Below are positions 42,898 to 49,858 of a stretch of DNA of 49,858 bases, piece after piece; position 1 is the first letter of the stretch, and every line of letters starts with the position of its first letter. Under the pieces are notes generated by a model. That model saw only the letters and a list, made by a program, of their open reading frames with translations. It did no database searches and was not told the origin of the DNA. The stretch covers positions 1-49,858 of the forward strand of contig RBWT01000037.1 of assembly GCA_004010275.1 (NCBI GenBank), read 5' to 3'. Origin of the DNA: Streptomyces huasconensis (GTDB lineage: Bacteria; Actinomycetota; Actinomycetes; Streptomycetales; Streptomycetaceae). A program made the position numbers and the translations under genes.

Positions 42898-43952
42898 CTA
42901 CGGCACCAGGACCACCTTGCCGACGACCGTGCCGGACTCCGCGAGCCGTACCGCTTCGCCGACCTCGGTGAGCGCACGCGCGCGGCGACTTGGGGGAGGA
43001 GTGCGCCGTCGGCGAGCAGGGCGAAGACCTGGGCCAGGTCGGCGTGGAGCCTGGCCTGGAAGGGGGCGAGTCGGCGCCGCCCGGCCCAGATGTTGTAGAA
43101 GCGGGCGCTCTTGCCGTTGGGGAGCGCGTTCCACAGCATCAGGCGGGTGAACAGCTTGAGGACCGGCGCCTTCGACGAGCCCCGGACGCCGCGGGTCGAG
43201 GCGGTGCCATAGGAGACCAGGGTGCCCCGGGCGGCGAGCAGGCGGTACGAGGCGACGACCCCCTCACCTCCGACGTGGTCGAACACCGCGTCATAGCCCT
43301 GCGGAGCGTGTGCACGCAGCTGGTCCACCAGACCGGGGGCACGGTAGTCGACGGGGACGGCGCCCAGCGCGCGGACGGCATCGTGGTGTCTGGCCGAGGC
43401 AGTGCCGACGACCCGGGCACCGGCGATGCGGGCGAGCTGGACCAAGGTGGAGCCGACGCCACCGTTCGCGCCGTGCACCAGGACGACTTGGCCGGGCTGG
43501 ACCTCGGCGAGGCGGTGGAGCATCTGCCAGGCGGTGATGCCGTTGACCACGAGGGTCTCCGCCTCGGCGGAGTCGACGGACTCGGGTATCTCGGTGAGGT
43601 CGCCGGCTTCGACGGTGACGTGGCCGGCCCACCCCCCGATCTTGGTCAGAGCTGCGAAGCGACGCCCCAGCAGTTCGCCGGGGACGCCCTCTCCCACATC
43701 GACGACCCGTCCGACGAGGTCGTAGCCGGGGACGAAGGGGAAGGGCGGTTGGTCGTAGTACTTACCGCGGCGCATCTGCTGCTCGGCGAAGGAGACTCCA
43801 GTGGCCTCCATCGCCAGGACCACCTGGCCGGGGCCGGCCGGACGAGCGGGCCGGACGCGGACCTGGATGCCCTCCGGGTCGACCACGCCCGGCAGCACCG
43901 CTTCGGTGACGGCCGAGGCGAAGACGGGGGTGTGGGCGGGAGAGTCGCTCAT
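42898..43952 (-). CDS. Zinc-independent MDR-family quinone oxidoreductase-like enzyme, one frameshift
   Basis: Medium-chain dehydrogenase/reductase. Seen are VVLAMEATGVSFAEQQMRRG, PFPFVPGYDLVGRVVDVGEG, TLVVNGITAWQMLHRLAEVQ, the cofactor site GQVVLVHGANGGVGSTLVQL, ARIAGARVVGTASARHHDAV and AVFDHVGGEGV. Lacking structural zinc Cys residues, it fits the quinone oxidoreductase/Tdp group. The final block LTEVGEAVRLAESGTVVGKV lies in another frame, with the shift at about 42980 in a GCACGCGCGCGG run; joined about 350 residues. It follows the carotenoid oxygenase by 59 bp on the same strand and may act on its aldehyde or ketone products, an inference. Confidence 0.85.
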
Positions 43953-44011
43953 GGGAATGCTCCTTGTCGCGGGGAAGGCGGTACGGGGTCGGTTCGGGCG
44001 CGGAGGGAAGG

Positions 44012-45367
44012 TCACAGGGCGGTGTCCGGGACCCACGAGCCGTGAATCGTGGCGGGCACCCGCCGGGGGAGGTGGACCGTGGCGATGGGGGCCACGGTGA
44101 GGTCGGAGGCGTCGAGGACGAGCATCTTCGAGGCGCCGGCGTTGAGGTCGCTCACGATGGTCAGGAGGTATCCCTCGTCCTCGCCGGTGGTGCCGTCCGC
44201 CTGGACGAAGACCGCCTCGCTGGGGAGTTGGCCGGTGCCGAAGGGCAGCAGTTGGCGGCCGCCGGTGACGCGGTCGTACTTCACCAGGGCGTGGTTGCCG
44301 ACGCCGAGGTCGTCGGGGAACGACAGGGCGTACTGGAAGCGGTGCTCGCTGCCGGTGAAGTTGTCGTTGATCGTGGGGAACTCCACGGTCAGGTCGTCGG
44401 TCTGCTGCTCGCGGACGGTTCCGGCGGCCAGGTCGACGGTCCAACGACGGCTGCGGGAACCGGAGTTCGGTTCGGCGCCCCGGTCCTGAGCACCGACCCA
44501 CCAGTTCCAGGACCGCTGCCAGCCCACGCGGCCCACCGTGGGGCCCTCGACGACGATGTGTCCGCGGGTGTCCTCATAGGCGTTGGCGAAGTGCATGCCG
44601 TAGCCCTGACCGATCTCGAACCAGCGGATCTGCCGAGCCCCGCCCGCTCCACGCGGCATGACGCCGATACGGCTGGCCTGCGCGTCGTTCCACCCGTACG
44701 GAATTCCGGAGTGTTCGGCGGGATCGAAAGTGACCGAGCCCTCCAGGAACACCACGTAGTGCTCGGTGATCGCGAAGTCGTGCTTCAGCGCGGCGCTCGC
44801 GCCAGGCACCTCCTGACTCTCCAGCACCTGGCCGTCGGTGGTGGCGACGTGGTGAATCAGGTACGGGGGGAAGGGCGAGGAGGTGAAAAAGTGCAGCTCG
44901 CCCGTGGCCGGGTCCTCCTTGGGATGGGCGGTCATGGCGGAGGTGAGTTTGCCGCCGAAGTCGTAGGAGCCGACCGTCTCCAGGTCGGCCGTCAGCTCGA
45001 AGGGCAGGGCCGCTTCCGACAGGGCCAGCAGGCGCCCACCGTGCTCGATGACGTGTGTACCGGCAGTGCCGACCGTCAGATCCGGTCCCCGCTCGGTCAT
45101 ATAGGGGGCGCCCTCCAGCGCGGGGGTGTGGACCCACCGGTTGCGGTACCACTTGGCGCGCCCCTCGCTGAGGCGGACGCCGTGGACCATTCCGCTGCCC
45201 TTGAACCAGTGGGTAGGGGTGATGCCGGGCTTGGGGTTGTGGCTGTTGCGGATCAGCCGACCGGTCAGGTCGGGCGGCAGGCTGCCTTCGACGGACAATC
45301 CGGTCGCGGTGATCTCGTCCGCGACGGGGGAGTAGTGACCGGTCAGGTAGGGCTTGCTCGTCATCAC
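44012..45367 (-). CDS. Carotenoid cleavage oxygenase (RPE65/CCD family)
   Basis: 451 residues. Fe(II)-dependent oxygenase that splits double bonds of carotenoids or of phenylpropanoid/stilbene-type substrates. The four iron-binding His residues are in place: TAHPKEDPATG, ALKHDFAITEHYVVF, YGMHFANAYEDTRGH and TIHGSWVPD. The N-terminus GSLPPDLTGRLIRNSHNPKP then HWFKGSGMVHGVRLSEGRAK is characteristic. The third His block has Y-G-M-H-F rather than the usual hydrophobic-x-F-H, within the known range. Intact frame. The second gene of a probable operon: TetR at 46066, this gene, then the MDR oxidoreductase. The substrate is not determined. Confidence 0.93.
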   Translation of the reverse strand: MMTSKPYLTGHYSPVADEITATGLSVEGSLPPDLTGRLIRNSHNPKPGITPTHWFKGSGMVHGVRLSEGRAKWYRNRWVHTPALEGAPYMTERGPDLTVGTAGTHVIEHGGRLLALSEAALPFELTADLETVGSYDFGGKLTSAMTAHPKEDPATGELHFFTSSPFPPYLIHHVATTDGQVLESQEVPGASAALKHDFAITEHYVVFLEGSVTFDPAEHSGIPYGWNDAQASRIGVMPRGAGGARQIRWFEIGQGYGMHFANAYEDTRGHIVVEGPTVGRVGWQRSWNWWVGAQDRGAEPNSGSRSRRWTVDLAAGTVREQQTDDLTVEFPTINDNFTGSEHRFQYALSFPDDLGVGNHALVKYDRVTGGRQLLPFGTGQLPSEAVFVQADGTTGEDEGYLLTIVSDLNAGASKMLVLDASDLTVAPIATVHLPRRVPATIHGSWVPDTAL

Positions 45368-45404
45368 GCACCTCTAGTTCGTGAGAAGTAACAACGCTGG
45401 CGCA

Positions 45405-45422
45405 TGAGTGGTTAGCCACTCA
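45405..45422. promoter_or_regulatory. Candidate TetR operator upstream of the carotenoid oxygenase
   Basis: Inverted repeat TGAGTGG-TTAG-CCACTCA, in the 121-bp gap between the TetR and oxygenase genes. Its outer half-sites TGAGT/ACTCA recur in a second palindrome at the TetR start (46056-46065). Confidence 0.55.
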
Positions 45423-45488
45423 CTCTTTGGTGCCAAGAGAGGCTGCCGCTGGTCCGCAGACCTGGGCGGTCGCCTTTCGGGGGCCGGA

Positions 45489-46066
45489 TCAGTAATGCAT
45501 GATTCCGGCCGTCAGGGTGCGGGTCCAGGGTGCCGAGACGGCCCCGGCGTCGATGGACACCAGTAGATGGCAGAGCATGCCCACGGCGAAGAACTCCTGC
45601 ACCTGCGCCTCGTCACCTCCCGACGCGCTGCGGACGTACTCGACGGTCCGGGCGTACCCTGCCCGGACGCCTCGCGGATGGCCGGCTCGGACACGGCGGC
45701 CGCCTGGGCGTGGAGCTGGACCAGCATCAGATCGTTGTCGCTGATCAGGTGCGCATACGCGTCGCCCATCGAGGCGAGCACCGCTTCGGGCGCGCTGCTC
45801 TCGGCCTTCGCCGCGCCGCTTTCGAGCGCGGCGCGCACCCGGACGAAACAGTGCTCGACGACCGCGGTGAACAGGGCTTCCTTGTTGGGAAAGAGGCGGT
45901 AGACGTACGCCTGCGAGATGCCGGCGGCCTTGGCCACCTCCGACGTGGTGGTCCCGAAATACCCCCGGGCCGCGAAGGCCCCGATGGCGGTGCGCAGGAC
46001 TGTCTCCCGGCGCTCGTCGGCCGTGGACAGTTGGCGGCGTCGTTCCATCTCCATGTGAGTACTCAA
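45489..46066 (-). CDS. TetR-family transcriptional regulator, one frameshift near the 3' end
   Basis: The HTH is complete: RRETVLRTAIGAFAARGYFG, TTTSEVAKAAGISQAYVYRL, FPNKEALFTAVVEHCFVRVR. The ligand domain runs VLASMGDAYAHLISDNDLML, VQLHAQAAAVSEPAIREA; then from about 45665, with one base restored, VRAGYARTVEYVRSASGGDE, AQVQEFFAVGMLCHLLVSID and a stop at 45489 (AGIMHY). About 192 residues. Start may be TTG at 46066 or ATG at 46054. First gene of a probable operon with the carotenoid oxygenase and oxidoreductase, and likely their repressor. Confidence 0.85.
46056..46065. promoter_or_regulatory. TGAGTACTCA palindrome at the TetR start
   Basis: Ten-base perfect palindrome overlapping the start codon of the TetR gene, sharing half-sites TGAGT/ACTCA with the inverted repeat at 45405. 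It could serve autoregulation. Ten bases can also occur by chance. Confidence 0.35.
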
Positions 46067-46347
46067 TCAGTCACACTCTTCGGGAGTCAAGCGTGCGCCT
46101 CGGGCGGGTGGCTTCCGGAGAACTGGAGTAACCCGATCCTTACCGTGCTGCCCTTGGCCGTCGGAAACGCCGGGCGGTCAATGCTGATCGGCATCGCCGA
46201 GAGGGCCCCGGGCGTCACCCGGGACGGTCGCCTCGTCATCCACGGCCCGCTGGGGCACGTTTGGCGTGTCCAGCCCTACGTCGAGAACCCCAGGGCATGT
46301 GCCCGGCCTGGGGATGACCTGTGGATCACGGTCAGGCGCCGCTGTGC

Positions 46348-46982
46348 CTAGGTCGACGGGGAGCACAGGGAGTCTGCTCCGTGACGGTCGACGACCTGGA
46401 GGTTGAGTTGTGCGGGGTCGTCGTGATCGATGAGAGGTCGCGAAGCACGTCGAGTGAGGTTCCGGCGTCTGCGTGTCGAACCCTTGACCAGCCGATCGCG
46501 GACGGACGGCTATCGAACAGGAGCGCACTCATCGACCAGGACGGTCGGCTCCGACAGGAAAACGTTCGGGTCGACGGGCCCATAAGCAACGTTGAACGTG
46601 TCGAGCCAGTACGACCAGTCCCGTATTCCCGCGGCACTACTGAACCGATAGTTCAACTGCCAACGGACCCACTGCCCCGGGACCAGGCGCACCGCCGGCG
46701 CCGCCGCGGGCGCGGCGGCAATCCGAACAACGGCTCCACACGCGCCAGCACCCGGAGCCGATCGCCCTCCTCTCGCAAACTGAGCCCGACCTGGCGCAAG
46801 TCCCTCTCGCTCTCGTGCGGCTCGAAACCGTCACGCTCGGACACCTGGATAACCTGGGCGAAGGAAGGTGGCACCGGTGCCACCACGAACCCCGTCGGCA
46901 CCGAATTCCTGCGGGCAGCAGCCGCACCGCCCCTGGAGTGCTTCGTCCAGGACGTTCTGATCCACTGCACCGTGATCTCCAC
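46348..46982 (-). CDS. Hypothetical protein, frame-disturbed
   Basis: No family recognised. The first part (46982 to about 46690) reads MEITVQWIRTSWTKHSRGGA, VPTGFVVAPVPPSFAQVIQV, LREEGDRLRVLARVEPLFGL. A frame change in a CG-rich run near 46690 leads to GQWVRWQLNYRFSSAAGIRD, WSYWLDTFNVAYGPVDPNVF and LSEPTVLVDE. A second change near 46500 leads to TRRASRPLIDHDDPAQLNLQ, VVDRHGADS and a stop at 46348. The joined protein would be about 210 residues with an aromatic-rich core. Either two indel errors or a decaying gene. The region 46067-46347 has nothing recognisable. Confidence 0.5.
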
Positions 46983-47136
46983 TGCAACCGCCTCTCGCCT
47001 GGGACACTACGGCGACCACAGTCTGCACGTCACCCAGGTTTCGCCGTGCTGCCCGGCAACCGGGCAACCCGGAAAGATTCCGGTGCAGACGGGCCTCTTG
47101 CACGGGGCTGAAGTCCAACAGCGGAGGAAGTGAAAG

Positions 47137-47475
47137 ATGGCACTGAACAAGAAGGGTTCCCGGCACATAACCGTTGACGAGATTGAGTACCGCTGGCGGA
47201 TACACAGGAAACCCACCTACATGCAGGGACTCTGCTGGACACCGATGACCTACGCGGTCGAAGCGGCCGGCGGTAGCCAGCCGGGCACGACCTTGGTCGT
47301 CACCAGCGGTCAGGCCCATCCCAGTAACTGGATGGGCGTAGAGACAGGGCCCATTCGCCCAGCTCATGTTGCTGCCAGCATCAGAGAGGCACGGGATCGA
47401 GGATGGGAGCCGATCCAGGTCGGTTCTCCTTTCCGGCTCGACCGACGATCCGCAGGACCCATCGCTCAGCCATGA
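47137..47475 (+). CDS. Hypothetical protein
   Basis: 112 residues: MALNKKGSRHITVDEIEYRW, RIHRKPTYMQGLCWTPMTYA, VEAAGGSQPGTTLVVTSGQA, HPSNWMGVETGPIRPAHVAA, SIREARDRGWEPIQVGSPF. It matches, from memory, a small family of Streptomyces proteins with the R-x-I-T-V-D-x-x-x-Y-R-W-R start and H-P-S-N-W block; no function is known. The ATG follows GGAGGAAG. Divergent from the frame-disturbed gene at 46348. Confidence 0.75.
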   Translation: MALNKKGSRHITVDEIEYRWRIHRKPTYMQGLCWTPMTYAVEAAGGSQPGTTLVVTSGQAHPSNWMGVETGPIRPAHVAASIREARDRGWEPIQVGSPFRLDRRSAGPIAQP

Positions 47476-47521
47476 GACAAGGCCGAGCCGCGCGACGTAT
47501 CTGGCCCGGCATCATGGACTG

Positions 47522-47836
47522 GTGACCACATGGATGCGCTGCTACTGGGACGAGGAAGACACCTGGTTCTACTTCGAGGTCGACGCCGACGGCTGGGTGA
47601 TCCGGCAGGTCGAACTCGTAGGCCCTGAGCTGACTCCGATCACAGCCGCCTCCCTCGCCGAGCGGCAGCGGGCCCGCGACGAAGGCCGCCTCGACGAGTA
47701 CGACAGCAGGTTCGGCATCAAGGCCGAGCTGCCCGTATCGGAATGGGAAGGCCACGACCCCGAACAACTCACCTTCGAGGAGTTCGAGGAAGTCTGGGGC
47801 CCTGCCCGTCGCCGGATTGAAGCCCGGCCCGACTGA
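47522..47836 (+). CDS. Small acidic hypothetical protein
   Basis: 104 residues: TWMRCYWDEEDTWFYFEVDA, DGWVIRQVELVGPELTPITA, ASLAERQRARDEGRLDEYDS, RFGIKAELPVSEWEGHDPEQ, LTFEEFEEVWGPARRRIEA. Strongly acidic, with an N-terminal strand pair and C-terminal helices. It is the type of small protein often found near immunity genes in Streptomyces; no function is assigned. GTG at 47522 or ATG at 47534 may be the start. Intact frame, 40 bp before the next gene. Confidence 0.7.
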   Translation: MTTWMRCYWDEEDTWFYFEVDADGWVIRQVELVGPELTPITAASLAERQRARDEGRLDEYDSRFGIKAELPVSEWEGHDPEQLTFEEFEEVWGPARRRIEARPD

Positions 47837-47875
47837 CCGCTCGGCCCAGCAAATGTTTCTTGGCATCATCGCGGC

Positions 47876-48276
47876 ATGACCCCGCCCCCGCCCCTGCCCC
47901 GCACCGTCCGAGCCGTCGACACCACTAAGCTCCTGGACCTGGCCCAGGAGGCCGCCATGCATGGCTTCAGCCAACGGCTCCCGGTTGACTGGCTCCGGGA
48001 GCACCTCGCCGCAGATGCGACGCACTACCTGTTCCCGACACTCGTACAACGGCTCACGCACCGGCCCGAGGTGCGCTGCAGTGGAGGTGCCAGCAACTGC
48101 TGACCGTCAGCACCGGCGAACAGATCTGGGGTCTGCTCGATGTCCTGCCCGACACCTTCGACAAGATCCCGGAGACGTTGGACACGGTGTCTCAGAAGGA
48201 CATCGTCAGCCGCATCGCGCAAGCAATGAAGGTGCGGGAATGGGTGGAACGGATGGCTGTCGATGCAGGTTCGTGA
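47876..48276 (+). CDS. Hypothetical protein, one frameshift
   Basis: Reads MTPPPPLPRTVRAVDTTKLL, DLAQEAAMHGFSQRLPVDWL, REHLAADATHYLFPTLVQRL in one frame to about 48075. Then in the next frame it continues RWRCQQLLTVSTGEQIWGLL, DVLPDTFDKIPETLDTVSQK, DIVSRIAQAMKVREWVERMA and ends at 48276. About 133 residues when joined. No family was recognised. The second frame is clearly protein-like, so a one-base deletion near 48080 is likely. Nothing was recognised between its end and 48505. Confidence 0.6.
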
Positions 48277-48505
48277 CGTCCCGGACAGTGGTGTGGGGCG
48301 GCTGGACAGTTCGAGGAACCGTTGTGTGGGCAGCGCTCGGCACGCCCAGTTCGGTGGCCGTGCACTTCTTCGACGGCATGACCCCCGCCAGCCCGTCACC
48401 TCCCCCCGAGGGCGGCCGACCGGACCTGCACCCCGACTTCTGGTGTCCGTTGTGATAGGTCCTTAACCGCTTGTCAGCAAAGCCAACGGCAGTAATGATC
48501 GAAGT

Positions 48506-49111
48506 GTGGACATGGTGGATCGGCTGGCACGAGCCGCAGAGGTCGGAGACACGGTCACGTGGGGACAACTGCTGGCCGCGGGCGCCGAGGTGGACGGGGT
48601 AGGCGGGGGTGAGCGTACCGCGCTCGATCTCGCGGTGCATGCAGGGCATACCGAGACTGTTCGTGTGCTCCTTGCTGCGGGAGCTGACGCGCAGCAGAAG
48701 GCGGGTGAGTACGGTGACATGACGCCGCTGTGCCTGGCCGCGACGTACGGGTACACGGCGGTTGCGGAGCTGCTGCTCGACGCCGGCGCCTCTACCGCAG
48801 CCCAGGGCCGGATTAACTACGTACCGCTGGTGCTGGCAGCGACCGCCGTGAAACCGGGGCACCTGCAGACTGTGGACCTGCTCCTGCGCCGTGGGGCGGA
48901 CATCAACGCGTTGATGAAGGGCAGAACACCCCTTGAGTGGGCGGCCACCTTCGGGCAAGTGGACATGGTGAACCAGCTGCTCGCCCGAGGCGCGACACCG
49001 ACAGCGAAGGCGGTGCATGAAGCCCACGCAGGCGCCGAACGATGCCCAGGGGCCGCGGAGAAGTACGCCCTTGTCGTCGAGGCCTTGCGCGCTGCCGGTA
49101 TCGAAGGTTGA
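48506..49111 (+). CDS. Ankyrin-repeat protein
   Basis: 201 residues made almost wholly of ankyrin repeats: GQLLAAGAEVDGVGGGERTA, LDLAVHAGHTETVRVLLAAG, MTPLCLAATYGYTAVAELLL, DAGASTAAQGRINYVPLVLA, GHLQTVDLLLRRGADINALM, RTPLEWAATFGQVDMVNQLL. About five repeats with the T-x-L-x-x-A-x-x-x-G-x-x-x-x-V-x-x-L-L pattern. No signal peptide or second domain. GTG at 48506 or ATG at 48512 as start. Ankyrin proteins bind other proteins; no partner is evident. Intact. Confidence 0.9.
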   Translation: MDMVDRLARAAEVGDTVTWGQLLAAGAEVDGVGGGERTALDLAVHAGHTETVRVLLAAGADAQQKAGEYGDMTPLCLAATYGYTAVAELLLDAGASTAAQGRINYVPLVLAATAVKPGHLQTVDLLLRRGADINALMKGRTPLEWAATFGQVDMVNQLLARGATPTAKAVHEAHAGAERCPGAAEKYALVVEALRAAGIEG

Positions 49112-49489
49112 AGCCCGGGCGTTCAACTGCGCTAGACGGTCGGCCCCGCGTGCGAGGGGACGGTCGGCCGCCCTCGACCCGCCGATGCCGTCCTCCGGGG
49201 TCAGCTAGGTGCTGGTGCCCCTTCCTGCTCCACTCCTGCGTACGGGGATTTTGCTGGTCTCGAGTGGCAGCGCAGAGAGAGGTGCCCGCGGCTGCCCGAC
49301 TCCCGGCAAGGGCCACACGACGGTGAGGCGGAACCAACTACCCCCGCCCGCCGGACAAGTGCAGTCTTCGCCGTACGTCATGCGCCGCCAGCCGCTCCCT
49401 CGACCTGGCCATCCGGATCGACGCTCCCTGGTGCATGACGATGGTGCGCGATCTCGAAACGGCCTTCACGCCGTACGCGCGCATGGCCA
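49112..49489. other. No gene recognised
   Basis: A 378-bp stretch after the ankyrin gene with no recognisable product on either strand. It grades into transposase debris. Confidence 0.45.
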
Positions 49490-49805
49490 GACGTTGGCGA
49501 ACTCCTGAAACGGCTCCGAGCGGCGCATGCACACCGTTGGTGCCCGCGTCCTCGCCCGCAGGCACAGGCAAGGGATGCGAAACGATGCGTAAAAGGGGCC
49601 TGAGGACGGGCCGAACCTGACGACCACGCGCTCGGACGCTCGCGCGGCGGCCTGAGCACGAAGGTCCACCTCGCCGGCGACGGTCGCGCACGACCCCTGG
49701 CTCTTCGCGTCACCCCAGGTCAGGCGGGTGGCCCTCCGGCCTTCGAGACCGTCATGGCCAACACGGTCGAACGCTGCAGCAACCGGCTCAAGCAGTGGCG
49801 CGGCC
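49490..49805 (+). pseudogene. Remnant of an IS5-family transposase
   Basis: Broken DDE transposase distinct from the element at 29055. LLKRLRAAHAHRW near 49500 corresponds to the end of the N-terminal part. DDHALGRSRGGLSTKVHLAG, DGRARPLALRVTPGQAGGPP and AFETVMA then match the centre of IS5-type transposases, and an internal deletion joins them directly to NTVERCSNRLKQWRGL from the C-terminus. Several frame changes. The adjacent GGGTGTTGCAGAAGGC near 49810 could be an IS end, but the window stops here. Confidence 0.75.
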
Positions 49806-49858
49806 TAAAGGGTGTTGCAGAAGGCTTCGTTCCGGGCATTTTTCCTGTATGGGTGGGG

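Noticed and set aside
43964..45391. Plus-strand open frame opposite the carotenoid oxygenase
   Set aside because: Shadow of a gene with all four iron-ligand His residues; no family resemblance.

Overview
The window looks like an accessory stretch of a Streptomyces (or close actinomycete) chromosome. G+C is very high, GTG starts are common, stops are mostly TGA, and the families are typical of Streptomyces: GntR/UTRA and GlxA regulators, an HTH-nSTAND1-WD40 protein, Tat-secreted proteins, an Imm49 immunity protein, a carotenoid oxygenase and a lasso peptide operon. No rRNA, tRNA or CRISPR array was found.

Layout. 0.7-4.7 kb: GntR regulator, an MFS exporter (frameshifted), a secreted L,D-transpeptidase and a small membrane protein. 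4.7-10.4 kb, minus strand: a complete lasso peptide operon in the order precursor A, cyclase C, B1, B2, luciferase-like flavoenzyme, ABC exporter. C, B1, B2 and the flavoenzyme are chained by ATGA overlaps. The predicted core, DRGTWGWDDYNECWWLGC, is Trp-rich, resembles the LP2006 type and would start with Asp. 10.6-13.1 kb: two convergent paralogous Tat-type secreted proteins and a LuxR-type response regulator. 13.5-18.1 kb: flavin reductase, small secreted protein and the large HTH-nSTAND1-WD40 protein. 18.2-28.8 kb: SDR, PPM1-type methyltransferase, GT39-like glycosyltransferase, YbdK-type carboxylate-amine ligase, an isoleucine-hydroxylase-type 2OG dioxygenase, an aromatic acid exporter, and a TetR/alpha-beta hydrolase pair with a clear operator. 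29.05-29.91 kb: an intact-looking IS5-family element. 30.0-31.4 kb: an aminoglycoside phosphotransferase-like gene and a phosphoribosyltransferase.

31.5-38.4 kb is dominated by broken genes: serine hydrolase, Imm49 with an in-frame amber codon, LOG-family fragment, Rossmann fragment, ATP-grasp ligase, remnants of a second lasso B1-B2 pair, and a methyltransferase with an internal deletion. It also holds a perfect 36-bp palindrome where two truncated genes meet. 39.5-46.1 kb is healthier: a DJ-1/PfpI protein divergent from a GlxA regulator, a DUF3159-like membrane protein, and a TetR - carotenoid oxygenase - quinone-oxidoreductase-like operon. 46.3-49.1 kb carries small hypothetical genes and an ankyrin protein; the window ends in IS5-family transposase debris.

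Two processes overlap. Many conserved genes are split by single-base frameshifts, several in CGCG runs, where both halves still match the family well; these look like assembly indels. The 31-38 kb block also has truncations, internal deletions and amber codons that indels alone cannot explain, so it is probably truly decayed. Family names come from recognised motifs and overall resemblance; no database search was run.
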